Shown here: in pieces, positions 6,761-14,667 of the stretch | Position numbering within the stretch: the stretch's first letter is position 1 | Layout of the letters: each line of letters opens with the position of its first letter | DNA from: Hylemonella sp. UBA2468 | GTDB lineage: Bacteria; Pseudomonadota; Gammaproteobacteria; Burkholderiales; Burkholderiaceae_C | DNA length: 16,542 nt | NCBI GenBank assembly: GCA_002342165.1 | Contig: DDPM01000109.1 | Span: forward strand, 1-16,542 | Direction: 5' to 3' | The notes under the pieces: model-generated | Told to the model about the DNA's origin: nothing | The model's input: the letters and a program-made list of their open reading frames with translations, nothing else | The model's database searches: none | Made by a program: the position numbers and the translations under genes

Positions 6761-7627
6761 TCAGCGCTCGCGCACCAATTCGGGGCCAAGCTTGGCAGCA
6801 AGTTGGTGCAAGCCATGCAGCAGTGAGGGATAAGCCAAGTCCACCGCTTGGACGGGGCCTTTAACGCCTAGCTCAATATGGCGACCATGCTCGGGATGGT
6901 CTACGCTGGGCAGGCTGAACACTTTTACTGCGCTGTGTCGTTGTTCAATCTGCTCCATCAAAGGCGTTAATGTCGCTTCCATGGCACCGTACACGATCAC
7001 TGAGCGTTCCACTTGAGAGCTTTGGCTGAAAAACGCACGGTAATGGGTGTCCAGCACCCACTCCATCATGGGCCATGCCATGACAGGAAAACCGGGCACA
7101 AAGTACACCCGCCCCCCCGATGTACCCGCACAACTGAACCCTGGGATTTTGTTGTAGGGGTTGGGAATGATGTCGGCATGCGCTGGAAAAACGCCCATAT
7201 TCAGGCGATGGATGTTGTCAGGCCGGTCGGGATCGTAGGTGGTGCCTTGCTCGCGCGCGGTGTCTTGCATACGCTCACGAATCAGCGCCTCTGCCTTAGG
7301 GTGCAACACCAGCTCTTGTCCCAAGGCTTTGGCCGCACACTGGCGGGTGTGGTCGTCAGGGGTAGCCCCAATACCGCCGCAAGAAAACACCACATCGCCT
7401 GAGGCAAACGCACGGCTGAGGGTTTGGGTGATGAGCGCGGGGTCGTCACCTACATAACTGGCCTGGGCCAAAGCCAAACCGCGCTGCCCAAGCAACTCAA
7501 TGAGCTTGGGCAGGTGCTTGTCGGCCCGCTTGCCGGACAAAATTTCGTCACCAATGATGATGATGCTGAAAACAGGGGGTTTAGTGGTGGATTCAGATGT
7601 GATGGTCATGGACGTGGGGGTGGACAT
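6761..7627 (-). CDS. CinA N-terminal-like / molybdopterin-binding (MoCF) domain protein
   Basis: A 288-residue protein of the competence/damage-inducible protein A N-terminal family (COG1058, MoaB/Mog fold). Visible motifs are FSIIIIGDEILSGK (about 20-33), the phosphate-loop-like FSCGGIGATPDDHTRQ (81-96), PYNKIPGFSC and VYFVPGFPVMAWPM. It lacks the C-terminal nicotinamide-nucleotide amidase domain of full-length CinA (about 420 residues), so NMN deamidation should not be assumed. Related stand-alone domains may act on pyridine-nucleotide pyrophosphates or bind molybdopterin; which applies here cannot be seen. The start is uncertain: ATG 7627 and ATG 7609 both overlap the end of the EI24 gene (by 35 or 17 nt) and neither has a clear ribosome site. 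Residues 1-17 look unconserved. It is the last gene of the nine-gene run. Confidence 0.85.
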   Translation of the reverse strand: MSTPTSMTITSESTTKPPVFSIIIIGDEILSGKRADKHLPKLIELLGQRGLALAQASYVGDDPALITQTLSRAFASGDVVFSCGGIGATPDDHTRQCAAKALGQELVLHPKAEALIRERMQDTAREQGTTYDPDRPDNIHRLNMGVFPAHADIIPNPYNKIPGFSCAGTSGGRVYFVPGFPVMAWPMMEWVLDTHYRAFFSQSSQVERSVIVYGAMEATLTPLMEQIEQRHSAVKVFSLPSVDHPEHGRHIELGVKGPVQAVDLAYPSLLHGLHQLAAKLGPELVRER

Positions 7628-8471
7628 CGGTCAACATTTCAGACGAGGCAAAAGCCGCGGGACCTGCGCCTGTTGATTTTTCAGCACGCAAGGCTTGCAA
7701 AGCAGATAAACAAAAGTGGGTAAACCATAGCACGGAGAAGGCAAACACCAGCGTGTAAATCCATATGGCCAACGGCACCAGAAGCGGCGCAAACACCACC
7801 GCCATCGCACCCACAGTCCAGACCATACCTGGCGCCGCCCCCAAAAAACCGGTCAGAACACCCATGAGCAGCAGGCTGTAGCGGTGCCTCTGCATCAACT
7901 CATGCCGCTCTTGCGAGCTGGCGTGATCTGCCAACACGTCAAAGGAATTGATGCGGTAAGCCAACCAGCCCCAAAGCAACGGGGGCAACACCACCACCAA
8001 AGGTGGCAGAAGCCAAAGGGGCATGCTGATGACCAATGCCACCAAAGTTAAAAGTGAAAGGCCCAGAGAAATTGCCATGCCTTGAACAAAAGAGCCGCCG
8101 TGCAAACGCTTGAGTCCCTCAAAGCGGCGTTGCGCCACCAAACGAACCATGGCGGGCGTCATGAGCCAAGACACCGACAACAGAGACAACACAATGATGA
8201 TGGGCAGCACCAGCATCAACAAACCCAAAGGCGCCATAACGCTGCGCAGGCCCTGAGCGCCCAGTTCATCAAACCACTTGAATAAGCTGCTGAGCAAGGC
8301 CCAGTCACCCATCAGGTTTTGCAACTGGCTGACCCCCACATCCCAAAAAAAATAAATGCCCAGCCCAGAGCTCACGATCAGCAAACACAGCGGCAGCAAA
8401 GACAGCGCCATGACCTGAGGCATCAGGCAATAGGCCACGGCTCGCCAAAAAGAATCGAGAAACAAGTTCAT
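7593..8471 (-). CDS. EI24-domain multi-pass membrane protein with His-rich tail
   Basis: A 292-residue inner-membrane protein resembling the EI24 family (PF07264, which also includes the CysZ sulfate permease). It opens with MNLFLDSFWRAVAYCLMP, typical of the family's amphipathic N-terminus. Hydrophobic segments lie at about 20-43, 80-106, 131-172, 199-229 and 230-255. The last 12 residues (TDVHPHVHDHHI) carry five His (284, 286, 288, 290, 291), a possible metal-binding tail. This tail is encoded exactly where the next gene starts, so it may be shaped by the overlap. Whether the protein moves sulfate or something else cannot be told; no other sulfur-assimilation gene is present. It starts at ATG 8471, 31 bp after the desaturase stop, with a weak ribosome site. 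Confidence 0.8.
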   Translation of the reverse strand: MNLFLDSFWRAVAYCLMPQVMALSLLPLCLLIVSSGLGIYFFWDVGVSQLQNLMGDWALLSSLFKWFDELGAQGLRSVMAPLGLLMLVLPIIIVLSLLSVSWLMTPAMVRLVAQRRFEGLKRLHGGSFVQGMAISLGLSLLTLVALVISMPLWLLPPLVVVLPPLLWGWLAYRINSFDVLADHASSQERHELMQRHRYSLLLMGVLTGFLGAAPGMVWTVGAMAVVFAPLLVPLAIWIYTLVFAFSVLWFTHFCLSALQALRAEKSTGAGPAAFASSEMLTDVHPHVHDHHI

Positions 8472-8502
8472 GCAGCAAAGAGCATAAACCCGCCAAGTGA
8501 AG

Positions 8503-9471
8503 CTAAGCCCGCCCTATCAAGCGCAGCAAACCCAGCCATTGCTGCTGCCACAGGCTACGCCCGTATTCGCGCCCCTGCTCTAGCTGGTCGCGCACGCCAG
8601 TGGCGGGGTAGCCGGGGCTGAAGTCGGCCGTACCCCAAAGCATGTCCCACCACGGCAACAAAACCCCAAAGTTGCAACCGCCCAGCCTGGCGGTTCGGGT
8701 TTGAGGGTGGGTAAATTCATGCCCAATGCCTATGGCATGGTGTCTGCGGTGGAACCTTGGGCTGACCCACAAGCGCTCCCCCCAAGCACCCCAGGACAAG
8801 CGCACATTGGCATGTTGCAGGCTTTCGCTCAGTTGGGTGATAAACACCACCCAGACAAACTGCTCAGGGGCCACGCCAATCAAATAGGCCACGAAGAGCA
8901 GCAAAGTATCGCGCAAAATATCGTCTACCAAGTGGTTGCGGTTATCACTCCACAGCGTCATTTGGCGCTGGGCATGGTGCAAGGCATGCAGCTGCCACCA
9001 CCAGGTCCATTGATGCTGGGCGCGATGTATCCAGTAGTCGCAGGCATCAAACACCACCAGATACATCAGCAAACTTACCCAAGCCACATCGGTCCATCCA
9101 GGCAGCATTTGGTCCATTTGCCATGTAGGCACCCCCCAGTTGCGAAGGGCAGAAAACCCTAAGTCCAACACGGGGAGCAGCGTGAAAAACATCAACAATC
9201 TGAAGCCGCCTAAGCGGTGAAACAGCGTGTAGACCCTGTCGGTGCGCACAGTGGCGGAGTCAGTGACAGGCTCCACAGGGCGCCAACGCTCCAAAGGCAC
9301 CAAGACCACCAGCAAAATCACCAACTGAAACAAGCCCATCATGAACCAGCCTGTGGCGTTAAAGGCTTCTTCCAGCCTGTGCCCAAGACCCATACTGAAA
9401 GCCAGCGGCACCACCGCCGCCTCAAACAGCGACTGCTGCAACTCCGCCCAAACTTCCAAAATAAAGTCCAT
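8503..9471 (-). CDS. Sterol desaturase / fatty acid hydroxylase family membrane protein
   Basis: A 322-residue integral membrane di-iron oxygenase candidate. The family hydroxylates or desaturates lipids using a His-coordinated di-iron site. All the expected His clusters are visible: HRAQH (149-153), HALHH (162-166), an isolated His220 before ANVR, and HRRHH (241-245) followed by H251. Hydrophobic segments flank them at about 40-60, 90-110, 128-146 and 185-213. Bacterial members act on lipids such as ornithine lipids, carotenoids or hopanoids; the substrate here is unknown. ATG 9471 follows the deacetylase stop by 21 bp with a modest AGGT ribosome site, and EI24 follows 31 bp later, so these are probably co-transcribed. 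Length and motifs look intact. Confidence 0.9.
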   Translation of the reverse strand: MDFILEVWAELQQSLFEAAVVPLAFSMGLGHRLEEAFNATGWFMMGLFQLVILLVVLVPLERWRPVEPVTDSATVRTDRVYTLFHRLGGFRLLMFFTLLPVLDLGFSALRNWGVPTWQMDQMLPGWTDVAWVSLLMYLVVFDACDYWIHRAQHQWTWWWQLHALHHAQRQMTLWSDNRNHLVDDILRDTLLLFVAYLIGVAPEQFVWVVFITQLSESLQHANVRLSWGAWGERLWVSPRFHRRHHAIGIGHEFTHPQTRTARLGGCNFGVLLPWWDMLWGTADFSPGYPATGVRDQLEQGREYGRSLWQQQWLGLLRLIGRA

Positions 9472-9492
9472 AGGTACCTAGTGTGGCTAAAG

Positions 9493-10356
9493 TCAGCGAA
9501 CCGGGCTCGCGCCTATGGCATTAAGCCCAGCCGATTGGGCTTGAATCCAGCCTTGGTAGTCGGGGTGGTCGCGCAGGGTTTTAAAGCAAAAACCCCGCGC
9601 CTTCAGCCCGACCAGCAAAGGCTCCAGCACCGCCGGGGCCCAGGGGTCTTGCCGCGACCAGATGCCTAAATGGGCCATCAAAATGTCGCCGCTGCGGAGC
9701 TGGCGCAACGCTTGGTTGAGCAGCTGGGTGTTGGGGTAACGGTCGCTGGGCAATTCGTCTCCCAAAAAACCAGCGGGGGCCCAACCCACGTGCCTATAAC
9801 CGCACTGCTCAGCCGCTTGTAACAGGGCTTTAGAAGTTCTGCCACCCGGTGCACGGTACAGGGGCAGCGTGGCTTGCCCAGTGATTTGGGTCAACCTTAG
9901 CGAGGCCGCACGTATTTGCTGGCAATACTGCTGCGCTGTCCAGACCGAACTCTTGCCTGCCTGCGCCCCAGCACTCGGGCGCATTTGAAATAAAGCCGCC
10001 TCAGTGGCACCCCCAGGCAAATCGCGCTGCCAATACACATGGTCCAGGGTGTGCGAGGCAAAGGCGTGGCCCTCAGCGGCCCGCTCACGCCACCAGGGCG
10101 CCCAGTGCTCGCCCAAACTGCCCTCACCCACCTTGGTGGGTTCGTGGGCCGCAAAAAAAGTGGCTTTCACTTGCTGCTGCTTGAGCACCCGGGCAATCTC
10201 GTCGGCCACCCCCATGTGTCCCGTATCGAAGGTCAGGTAAAGCGGCTGGGTGCATGGAACTGTATCTTTGGGTTGGGCAATCACACCCCCTACCAGGCCA
10301 AAGCCAGCAGCAAAGACACCCAAAGCACCTTTAACCCATTTACTGGCGTGGCGCAT
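9493..10356 (-). CDS. Secreted NodB-fold polysaccharide deacetylase-like protein, altered motif 1
   Basis: A 287-residue carbohydrate esterase 4 / NodB-homology protein. Residues 1-27 form a signal peptide (Lys-Trp-Val-Lys, hydrophobic core, VIA before QP), so it acts in the periplasm or outside. Motif 1 is TFDTG (42-46), where canonical enzymes have TFDDG: catalytic-base D44 is present but the usual metal-binding second Asp is Thr45. Motif 2 is HTLDH (H102, H106), motif 3 YRAPGGR (167-173), and ILMAHLG (225-231) carries the late His229. Family enzymes remove acetyl groups from peptidoglycan, chitin-like or exopolysaccharide chains. The substitution means activity or metal use may differ. Its ATG lies inside the end of the propeller gene (17-nt overlap), implying coupled translation and a possible functional pair. 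Confidence 0.87.
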   Translation of the reverse strand: MRHASKWVKGALGVFAAGFGLVGGVIAQPKDTVPCTQPLYLTFDTGHMGVADEIARVLKQQQVKATFFAAHEPTKVGEGSLGEHWAPWWRERAAEGHAFASHTLDHVYWQRDLPGGATEAALFQMRPSAGAQAGKSSVWTAQQYCQQIRAASLRLTQITGQATLPLYRAPGGRTSKALLQAAEQCGYRHVGWAPAGFLGDELPSDRYPNTQLLNQALRQLRSGDILMAHLGIWSRQDPWAPAVLEPLLVGLKARGFCFKTLRDHPDYQGWIQAQSAGLNAIGASPVR

Positions 10357-11374
10357 GGTCCAGAGTCCACACCCCGTGGGGCGACTTGCCTACCGGCACT
10401 TGGCGCACCACTTGGCGCGTGTTGGTGTCTATGACCGTAAGTTTGCGGGCCCAACGAGAGGTCACAAACAGCCAGCGCCCATCAGACGAGAGGTCCATGC
10501 AGTCGGGCCCGCTAGGCGCCACAAATGAATCCACCACCTGAAAGGTTTGGGTGTCAATTTTGCTGATGGTGTTTTCTACGCGGTTGCTCACAAACACATG
10601 GCGCCGGTCTCCGGCAGACCGAAACGCATGCGCACCTTTGCCGGTGGGGATGTAATGCGCCAACTTGACAGGGGTCGCGTTCAGGTCATAAACCTCCACG
10701 CCCTTACCTCCTGTCAGACCTACCAACAGATAACGGTTGTCAGGCGTGCCAAACACATCGGCAGGCATGGGACCGGTAGGGCGCCGCCACAACAAGTTTT
10801 GGGTGTTCAAGTCGATGGCCACCAGCTCATCGCTGTCTTGCATGGTGGCGTACACCTTGGTGCTGTTGCTGTCGATCCACAAATGGCTGGGCGTTTTGCC
10901 AGTGGGCACACGCTTGGCCAAGATGGGCTGGTTGCCATCCCAGCGGTAAATGTCCACATGGTTGAGGCGGTTGGCCGCCGTGACAAACCATTTCATATCG
11001 GGCGAAAACCGCAAATGGTAGGGATCTGCAATGCCGCGCAAGGTGCGCTGCACTTGGGCAGTGCGCGGGTCTATGAAGGTCAACGAGTCGCTGGCCGCAT
11101 TGGCGATGATGAGCGACTTTTCATCAGGCGTCAGGTACAGGTGATGAGGCTCCTTGCCTGTGGTGATGCGTTGGCTTTCTTTCCAGGTCGTAGCGTCCAC
11201 CACGCTCACACTGGCGTCCAGTGAGTTGAGCACAAACAACGGCGAAAGTTTGGTTGCGGATGCAGGCGCTGAAGGCGACAAAGGGGTTTGCGCTCCACCC
11301 CAATTCCAATAACTCGCCAGCACCAGCGCAATGCACGGGGCTGCACGCCAATTAAACAACTTGGAAATATTCAT
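10340..11374 (-). CDS. Secreted YncE-like seven-bladed beta-propeller protein
   Basis: A 344-residue YVTN/YncE-type propeller. An N-terminal signal peptide (about 1-28, hydrophobic core CIALVLASYW, GGA before QT) predicts export to the periplasm. Seven equivalent turns can be read along the chain: GKEPHHLYLTPD, DPYHLRFSPD, GKTPSHLWID, GPMPADVFGTPD, GKGAHAFRSAGD, SGPDCMDLSSD and GKSPHGVW. This matches a seven-bladed fold. Such propellers are mostly binding or scaffold proteins with no known catalysis. The ATG is 12 bp after the rsuA stop. The 3' end overlaps the deacetylase start by 17 nt, so the two products are likely made together. Function beyond the fold is unknown. Confidence 0.85.
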   Translation of the reverse strand: MNISKLFNWRAAPCIALVLASYWNWGGAQTPLSPSAPASATKLSPLFVLNSLDASVSVVDATTWKESQRITTGKEPHHLYLTPDEKSLIIANAASDSLTFIDPRTAQVQRTLRGIADPYHLRFSPDMKWFVTAANRLNHVDIYRWDGNQPILAKRVPTGKTPSHLWIDSNSTKVYATMQDSDELVAIDLNTQNLLWRRPTGPMPADVFGTPDNRYLLVGLTGGKGVEVYDLNATPVKLAHYIPTGKGAHAFRSAGDRRHVFVSNRVENTISKIDTQTFQVVDSFVAPSGPDCMDLSSDGRWLFVTSRWARKLTVIDTNTRQVVRQVPVGKSPHGVWTLDHAPRQ

Positions 11375-11386
11375 GTGGCGATGAGT

Positions 11387-12148
11387 TTAGCCCCGTAACA
11401 GTTGCAACTCTTGAGCCGTCAACCAACGCCACTGCCCGGGCAACACATCGTCTGGCAGCTTGAGCCCCCCAATTTGAGAGCGGTGCAATGCCTCCACGCG
11501 GTTGCCTACTGAGGCCACCATGCGCTTGACTTGGTGGAACTTGCCTTCCGTTAGGGTGAGTTGTAAATGCGTGGGGCTGAGCAGCTCTGCAGCTTGGGCT
11601 TTGACGGGTTGGGGGTCGTCTTCCAATACCACCCCTGCGCACAAGCGCGCGAGCATGGCGTTGGCCATGTCGCCCACCACCGCGTGCTTTAGGCTCACTT
11701 GGTAGACCTTGGGCATGTGGTGCTTGGGGGAGGTCATGCGGTGCAAAAACTTGCCGTCGTCGCTGAGCAATAGCATTCCCGTCGTGTCTTGGTCCAGCCG
11801 CCCTACAGCCTGTACGCCCTGCACTTTGCCAGGGCAAGGCCTTTGGCGCAAAGGCGCAGGCAGCAAGGTGTACACACTGGGCCAGGCAGATGGTTTTTGG
11901 GAACATTCAATGCCAGCGGGCTTGTTCAACACTACATATGCCAAGCTTTGGTAGCGCCAAATGCGGCCATCCACCTTGAAGTTAAAACCATCGGGATATA
12001 GCGATGGTTCCCAGTCGCTGGAGGCATCGGTTTCTAGGTGAAAGACGTTTTCGGAGTCTGCCACTTCCACGTGCCCGTGCTGCACCAAGCCCGCACAAAC
12101 GCGGCGCGTGCCAAAGCCTTGCGAAAACAAAATATCGTCTAGGCGCAT
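11387..12148 (-). CDS. rsuA: 16S rRNA pseudouridine synthase (RsuA family)
   Basis: Converts a uridine of 16S rRNA (U516 in E. coli) to pseudouridine during small-subunit assembly. The chosen start is ATG 12148 (253 residues; E. coli RsuA has 231), because MRLDDILFSQGFGTRR is the family's S4-like N-terminus. A longer reading from 12307 would overlap the hydroxylase gene and adds non-conserved Arg/Cys-rich sequence. The catalytic motif GRLDQDTTGMLLLSDDG contains the expected nucleophile Asp119. Further family elements are VVLNKPAGIECS (72-83), KVYQVSL and the C-terminal EGKFHQVKRMVASVGNRVEALHR. It sits 38 bp after the flavin hydroxylase stop and 12 bp before the propeller gene. Related RluB/E/F enzymes are the main alternative, but the overall form favours RsuA. 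Confidence 0.9.
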   Translation of the reverse strand: MRLDDILFSQGFGTRRVCAGLVQHGHVEVADSENVFHLETDASSDWEPSLYPDGFNFKVDGRIWRYQSLAYVVLNKPAGIECSQKPSAWPSVYTLLPAPLRQRPCPGKVQGVQAVGRLDQDTTGMLLLSDDGKFLHRMTSPKHHMPKVYQVSLKHAVVGDMANAMLARLCAGVVLEDDPQPVKAQAAELLSPTHLQLTLTEGKFHQVKRMVASVGNRVEALHRSQIGGLKLPDDVLPGQWRWLTAQELQLLRG

Positions 12149-12186
12149 GAGGTGTGAGCTCGGTTCAAAGGGGGTACGGCCAGCGC

Positions 12187-13728
12187 CTAGTGTGGCGTTC
12201 CATGCTTGAGGTAGGCAAACACATAACGGTCGGGTCGCAAAATCACGGCACATGCGGCAGCACTGTCCAATGCCTTGGCGATCACGCCTTCGGCATCGCG
12301 CACCCAAAGCACTTGGGGCGAGCTTTCTTGCATAAAGTCGTCTTCGTGACGAAGCACACGCAAGGTTTTGCAGGGCAAATCGGGCAGTACCAAGCTGGGC
12401 TGCAAGGTGGCTTCATGGCCCCACTGCAAAACCGCAAAACCTTGTCCCAACAGTTGGTCCAAAAGCACCAGCTCGCCGCTGGGCAACTGCACTTTGGGCT
12501 GCGGCATCAGTTGGCCCGGCGGCACCCAAGCCTGATGGCCGGCAACCAGAGGCATAAAAAAACCTTTGGCGAACTTGGGCTTGGGTTTGAACTTGAGGTG
12601 CAAAATGTAATCGCGCGCCGCCGGGATCAGGCACACCAGCTTGAGCAAGCCTTGCGACAAAGCCGCCCCCCAGCGGGTTTTGGGCTGCATGTATGTGCCT
12701 ATGCGCAAGGCCATTTGAATCAGGGCCCAAGCATGGGGCTTGCGCTCTTGCTCATAGCTGTCGAGCAGGTCTTCAGGGGCTTTGCCCTGTACCACGGCAG
12801 CCAGCTTCCAAGCCAGGTTGTGCGCATCTCGAATGCCGCTGTTCATACCCTGCCCTGCAAATGGCGGTGTCAGGTGGGCGGCGTCTCCAGCCAGCAGCAC
12901 TTGGCCCACCTTCCAACAATCGGCCACGCGCGCATGAAAGGTGTACACCACCTTGCGCAAAATTTGCAGCTGTGCGTCTTCAGGGTTGCGGTCATGAATC
13001 CACTGCCGCACCAAAGGTTCTTGCAAACAAGCGTCGGGGTCTTCACCGGGGTGCAGCATGAATTCGTATCGCACCGTAGTTTGCGGGCCCGGAAGCCGAA
13101 TGGCGGGACGTACCGGATCGCAATAGGTGCGGGTGTGCCTAAACGCGGAGTTGCGGCCAATCAGGTCGGCAATGAGCCATTTTTCGGCGTAAGTGCTCCC
13201 GTTGAGGCTGATGCCCAATTGCTCGCGCACACTGCTGCGCCCGCCGTCACACCCCACCAACCAAGCGGTTTGGATCTGCAGCTCCTGGCCTTGGTGGCGC
13301 AGGCGCAGATTCAAGGCGGGGGAAGTTGCTGCTTGCTGCCAATCCAGCAACTCGTGCTCGAAGCGTTGGTCTACAAATTCGTGGCCTAACAGCGCGTCGC
13401 TTAAGGCCTTAACCAGCAACTGCTGGCGAAACGCATTGCGCTTGGGGTAGCCATATTCCTGAGACTGCGGTTCAATTTTGGCAAACAGCTGGTTGCGCCA
13501 AGAGTAATAGTGCACTCCGTAGCCCAGCACCACGTTGGGCAAAATTTTGGACAACAGACCCGTGGCTTGCAACGTGCGCAGGCTTTCGTCGTCTATGGTC
13601 ACGGCACGGGCCTCGTCCACGGGCCCGCTGGCTTTGTCGATGATCAAGGTTTTAACGCCGTAGCTGCCCAACAAATGGGCGAGCACCAGGCCGGTGGGGC
13701 CGGTGCCCACAATGACCACTTGGTACAT
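12187..13728 (-). CDS. MhpA-like FAD-dependent aromatic-ring monooxygenase
   Basis: A 513-residue class A flavoprotein hydroxylase (UbiH/MhpA/PheA superfamily) that would add one oxygen to a phenolic ring using NAD(P)H and O2. Visible elements are the dinucleotide-binding GTGPTG (8-13) with acidic D31 at the end of strand 2, the DG motif at 161-162 in VGCDGGRSSVR, and the ribityl-binding GD motif at 281-282 in LLAGDAAHLTPPFAGQGMNSG. The C-terminal part (about 390-513) fits the thioredoxin-like domain of these enzymes. I start at ATG 13728, which overlaps the TGA of the dioxygenase gene as TGATG, rather than 27 nt upstream. It resembles 3-(3-hydroxyphenyl)propionate hydroxylase in layout, but the true substrate cannot be read. 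With the adjacent extradiol dioxygenase it would form a hydroxylate-then-cleave pair. Confidence 0.87.
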   Translation of the reverse strand: MYQVVIVGTGPTGLVLAHLLGSYGVKTLIIDKASGPVDEARAVTIDDESLRTLQATGLLSKILPNVVLGYGVHYYSWRNQLFAKIEPQSQEYGYPKRNAFRQQLLVKALSDALLGHEFVDQRFEHELLDWQQAATSPALNLRLRHQGQELQIQTAWLVGCDGGRSSVREQLGISLNGSTYAEKWLIADLIGRNSAFRHTRTYCDPVRPAIRLPGPQTTVRYEFMLHPGEDPDACLQEPLVRQWIHDRNPEDAQLQILRKVVYTFHARVADCWKVGQVLLAGDAAHLTPPFAGQGMNSGIRDAHNLAWKLAAVVQGKAPEDLLDSYEQERKPHAWALIQMALRIGTYMQPKTRWGAALSQGLLKLVCLIPAARDYILHLKFKPKPKFAKGFFMPLVAGHQAWVPPGQLMPQPKVQLPSGELVLLDQLLGQGFAVLQWGHEATLQPSLVLPDLPCKTLRVLRHEDDFMQESSPQVLWVRDAEGVIAKALDSAAACAVILRPDRYVFAYLKHGTPH

Positions 13729-14624
13729 CAGCTGCGCATGATCGCTTTTCCCCAAAGATTGAGGGTTCGCTCTTCATGTTTCCAAATGCCCATGGGGCGA
13801 TCAGGGGTGCACACTTCAATCTCAGATGAAATTTCGGCCAAGTTACCGTCGGGGTCACGCACCATAAAAAACACATCGTTGCCAGGGCCGTGCCGTCCTA
13901 CGCCCCACACAATTTCTTGCCTCAGGTCGCCCATATGGTCGGCCCAATGTTTAAGGCCCTCCCAGTCAGGTGCTTCAAAAGACTGGTGGTCAAAGCAAGA
14001 CACGGGCGCGCCAAACAAGGCCAAGGCATGGTGCAGCTCGCTGGTTCTTAAAAAACATGCCCTCAACTGGCCCTGATCGTCGTGCACGCGGTCGGACACC
14101 ACAAAACCCAAAACTTCGTTGTAAAAAGCGGCCATGGCGTCAATATTGGGGGTGCGTATGCCCAAGTGCTGCGTGACGGCGGGAGGCAAAGTCTGGGCGT
14201 TGGACGCCGGCTTAAGCTCATCGTTGCCCATCTCATTTGCGTCAACCGCATCCGCGCTGGCAAACACCACGCAATGGCCGTCAGGGTCTCTAAAGGCCAA
14301 GGCGTCATCGGGTAACTCCGCAAAGGCGCTTACATCTGCCTTGGGCACGTGAGCGGTGCGCTGCATAAAACTCGCCCACGCGGCTTGGGTTTCCAGGCTA
14401 TACAAAAAATAGTGCAACTGGTTGGCAGTACCGCCAGAGGCCATCACCTGCCTGCCTGGGGCCATTGCAGAAAATGCAGAGGCCACAGCTCCATCGCCAT
14501 CTGCCAAGCCCGGCACTTGGCCTTTGCGCATGCCGTAGGTGTGCACATAAAAATCCACCAATCGCTCAGGCTGTGGGGATTGCAAATGCAGTCGGCGCAA
14601 ATGGGCTTGAATCGTCACGGTCAA
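13728..14624 (-). CDS. Type I extradiol (VOC) ring-cleavage dioxygenase
   Basis: A 298-residue two-domain vicinal-oxygen-chelate protein like catechol 2,3-dioxygenase or 2,3-dihydroxybiphenyl dioxygenase. The N-terminal VOC repeat spans about 5-125 and the catalytic-type repeat about 148-272. In the second repeat the three metal ligands can be placed at His153 (QHLGIRTPN), His198 or His199 (ELHHALALF) and Glu264 (NLAEISSE), the 2-His-1-carboxylate triad that binds Fe(II). Length matches the family (about 290-310). The start is uncertain: TTG 14624 as given, or GTG 14618; neither has a strong ribosome site. The stop overlaps the hydroxylase start by 1 nt (TGATG). Meta-cleavage of a catechol-type product made by that hydroxylase is the likely role. 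No ring-fission hydrolase or tautomerase gene is in the window. Confidence 0.85.
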   Translation of the reverse strand: MTVTIQAHLRRLHLQSPQPERLVDFYVHTYGMRKGQVPGLADGDGAVASAFSAMAPGRQVMASGGTANQLHYFLYSLETQAAWASFMQRTAHVPKADVSAFAELPDDALAFRDPDGHCVVFASADAVDANEMGNDELKPASNAQTLPPAVTQHLGIRTPNIDAMAAFYNEVLGFVVSDRVHDDQGQLRACFLRTSELHHALALFGAPVSCFDHQSFEAPDWEGLKHWADHMGDLRQEIVWGVGRHGPGNDVFFMVRDPDGNLAEISSEIEVCTPDRPMGIWKHEERTLNLWGKAIMRS

Positions 14625-14667
14625 TAGTTTAGAAAGCGGGTGAGACGTTGAGTGAGTTGGGTTGGAC

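Noticed and set aside
12149-12307. N-terminal extension of RsuA upstream of 12148
   Set aside because: The added residues are Arg/Cys-rich, unlike the family, and overlap the end of the hydroxylase gene.
12154-13389. A 411-codon open frame on the + strand opposite the flavin hydroxylase
   Set aside because: The - strand frame carries all class A hydroxylase motifs; the + strand frame shows no domain and is a codon-bias shadow.
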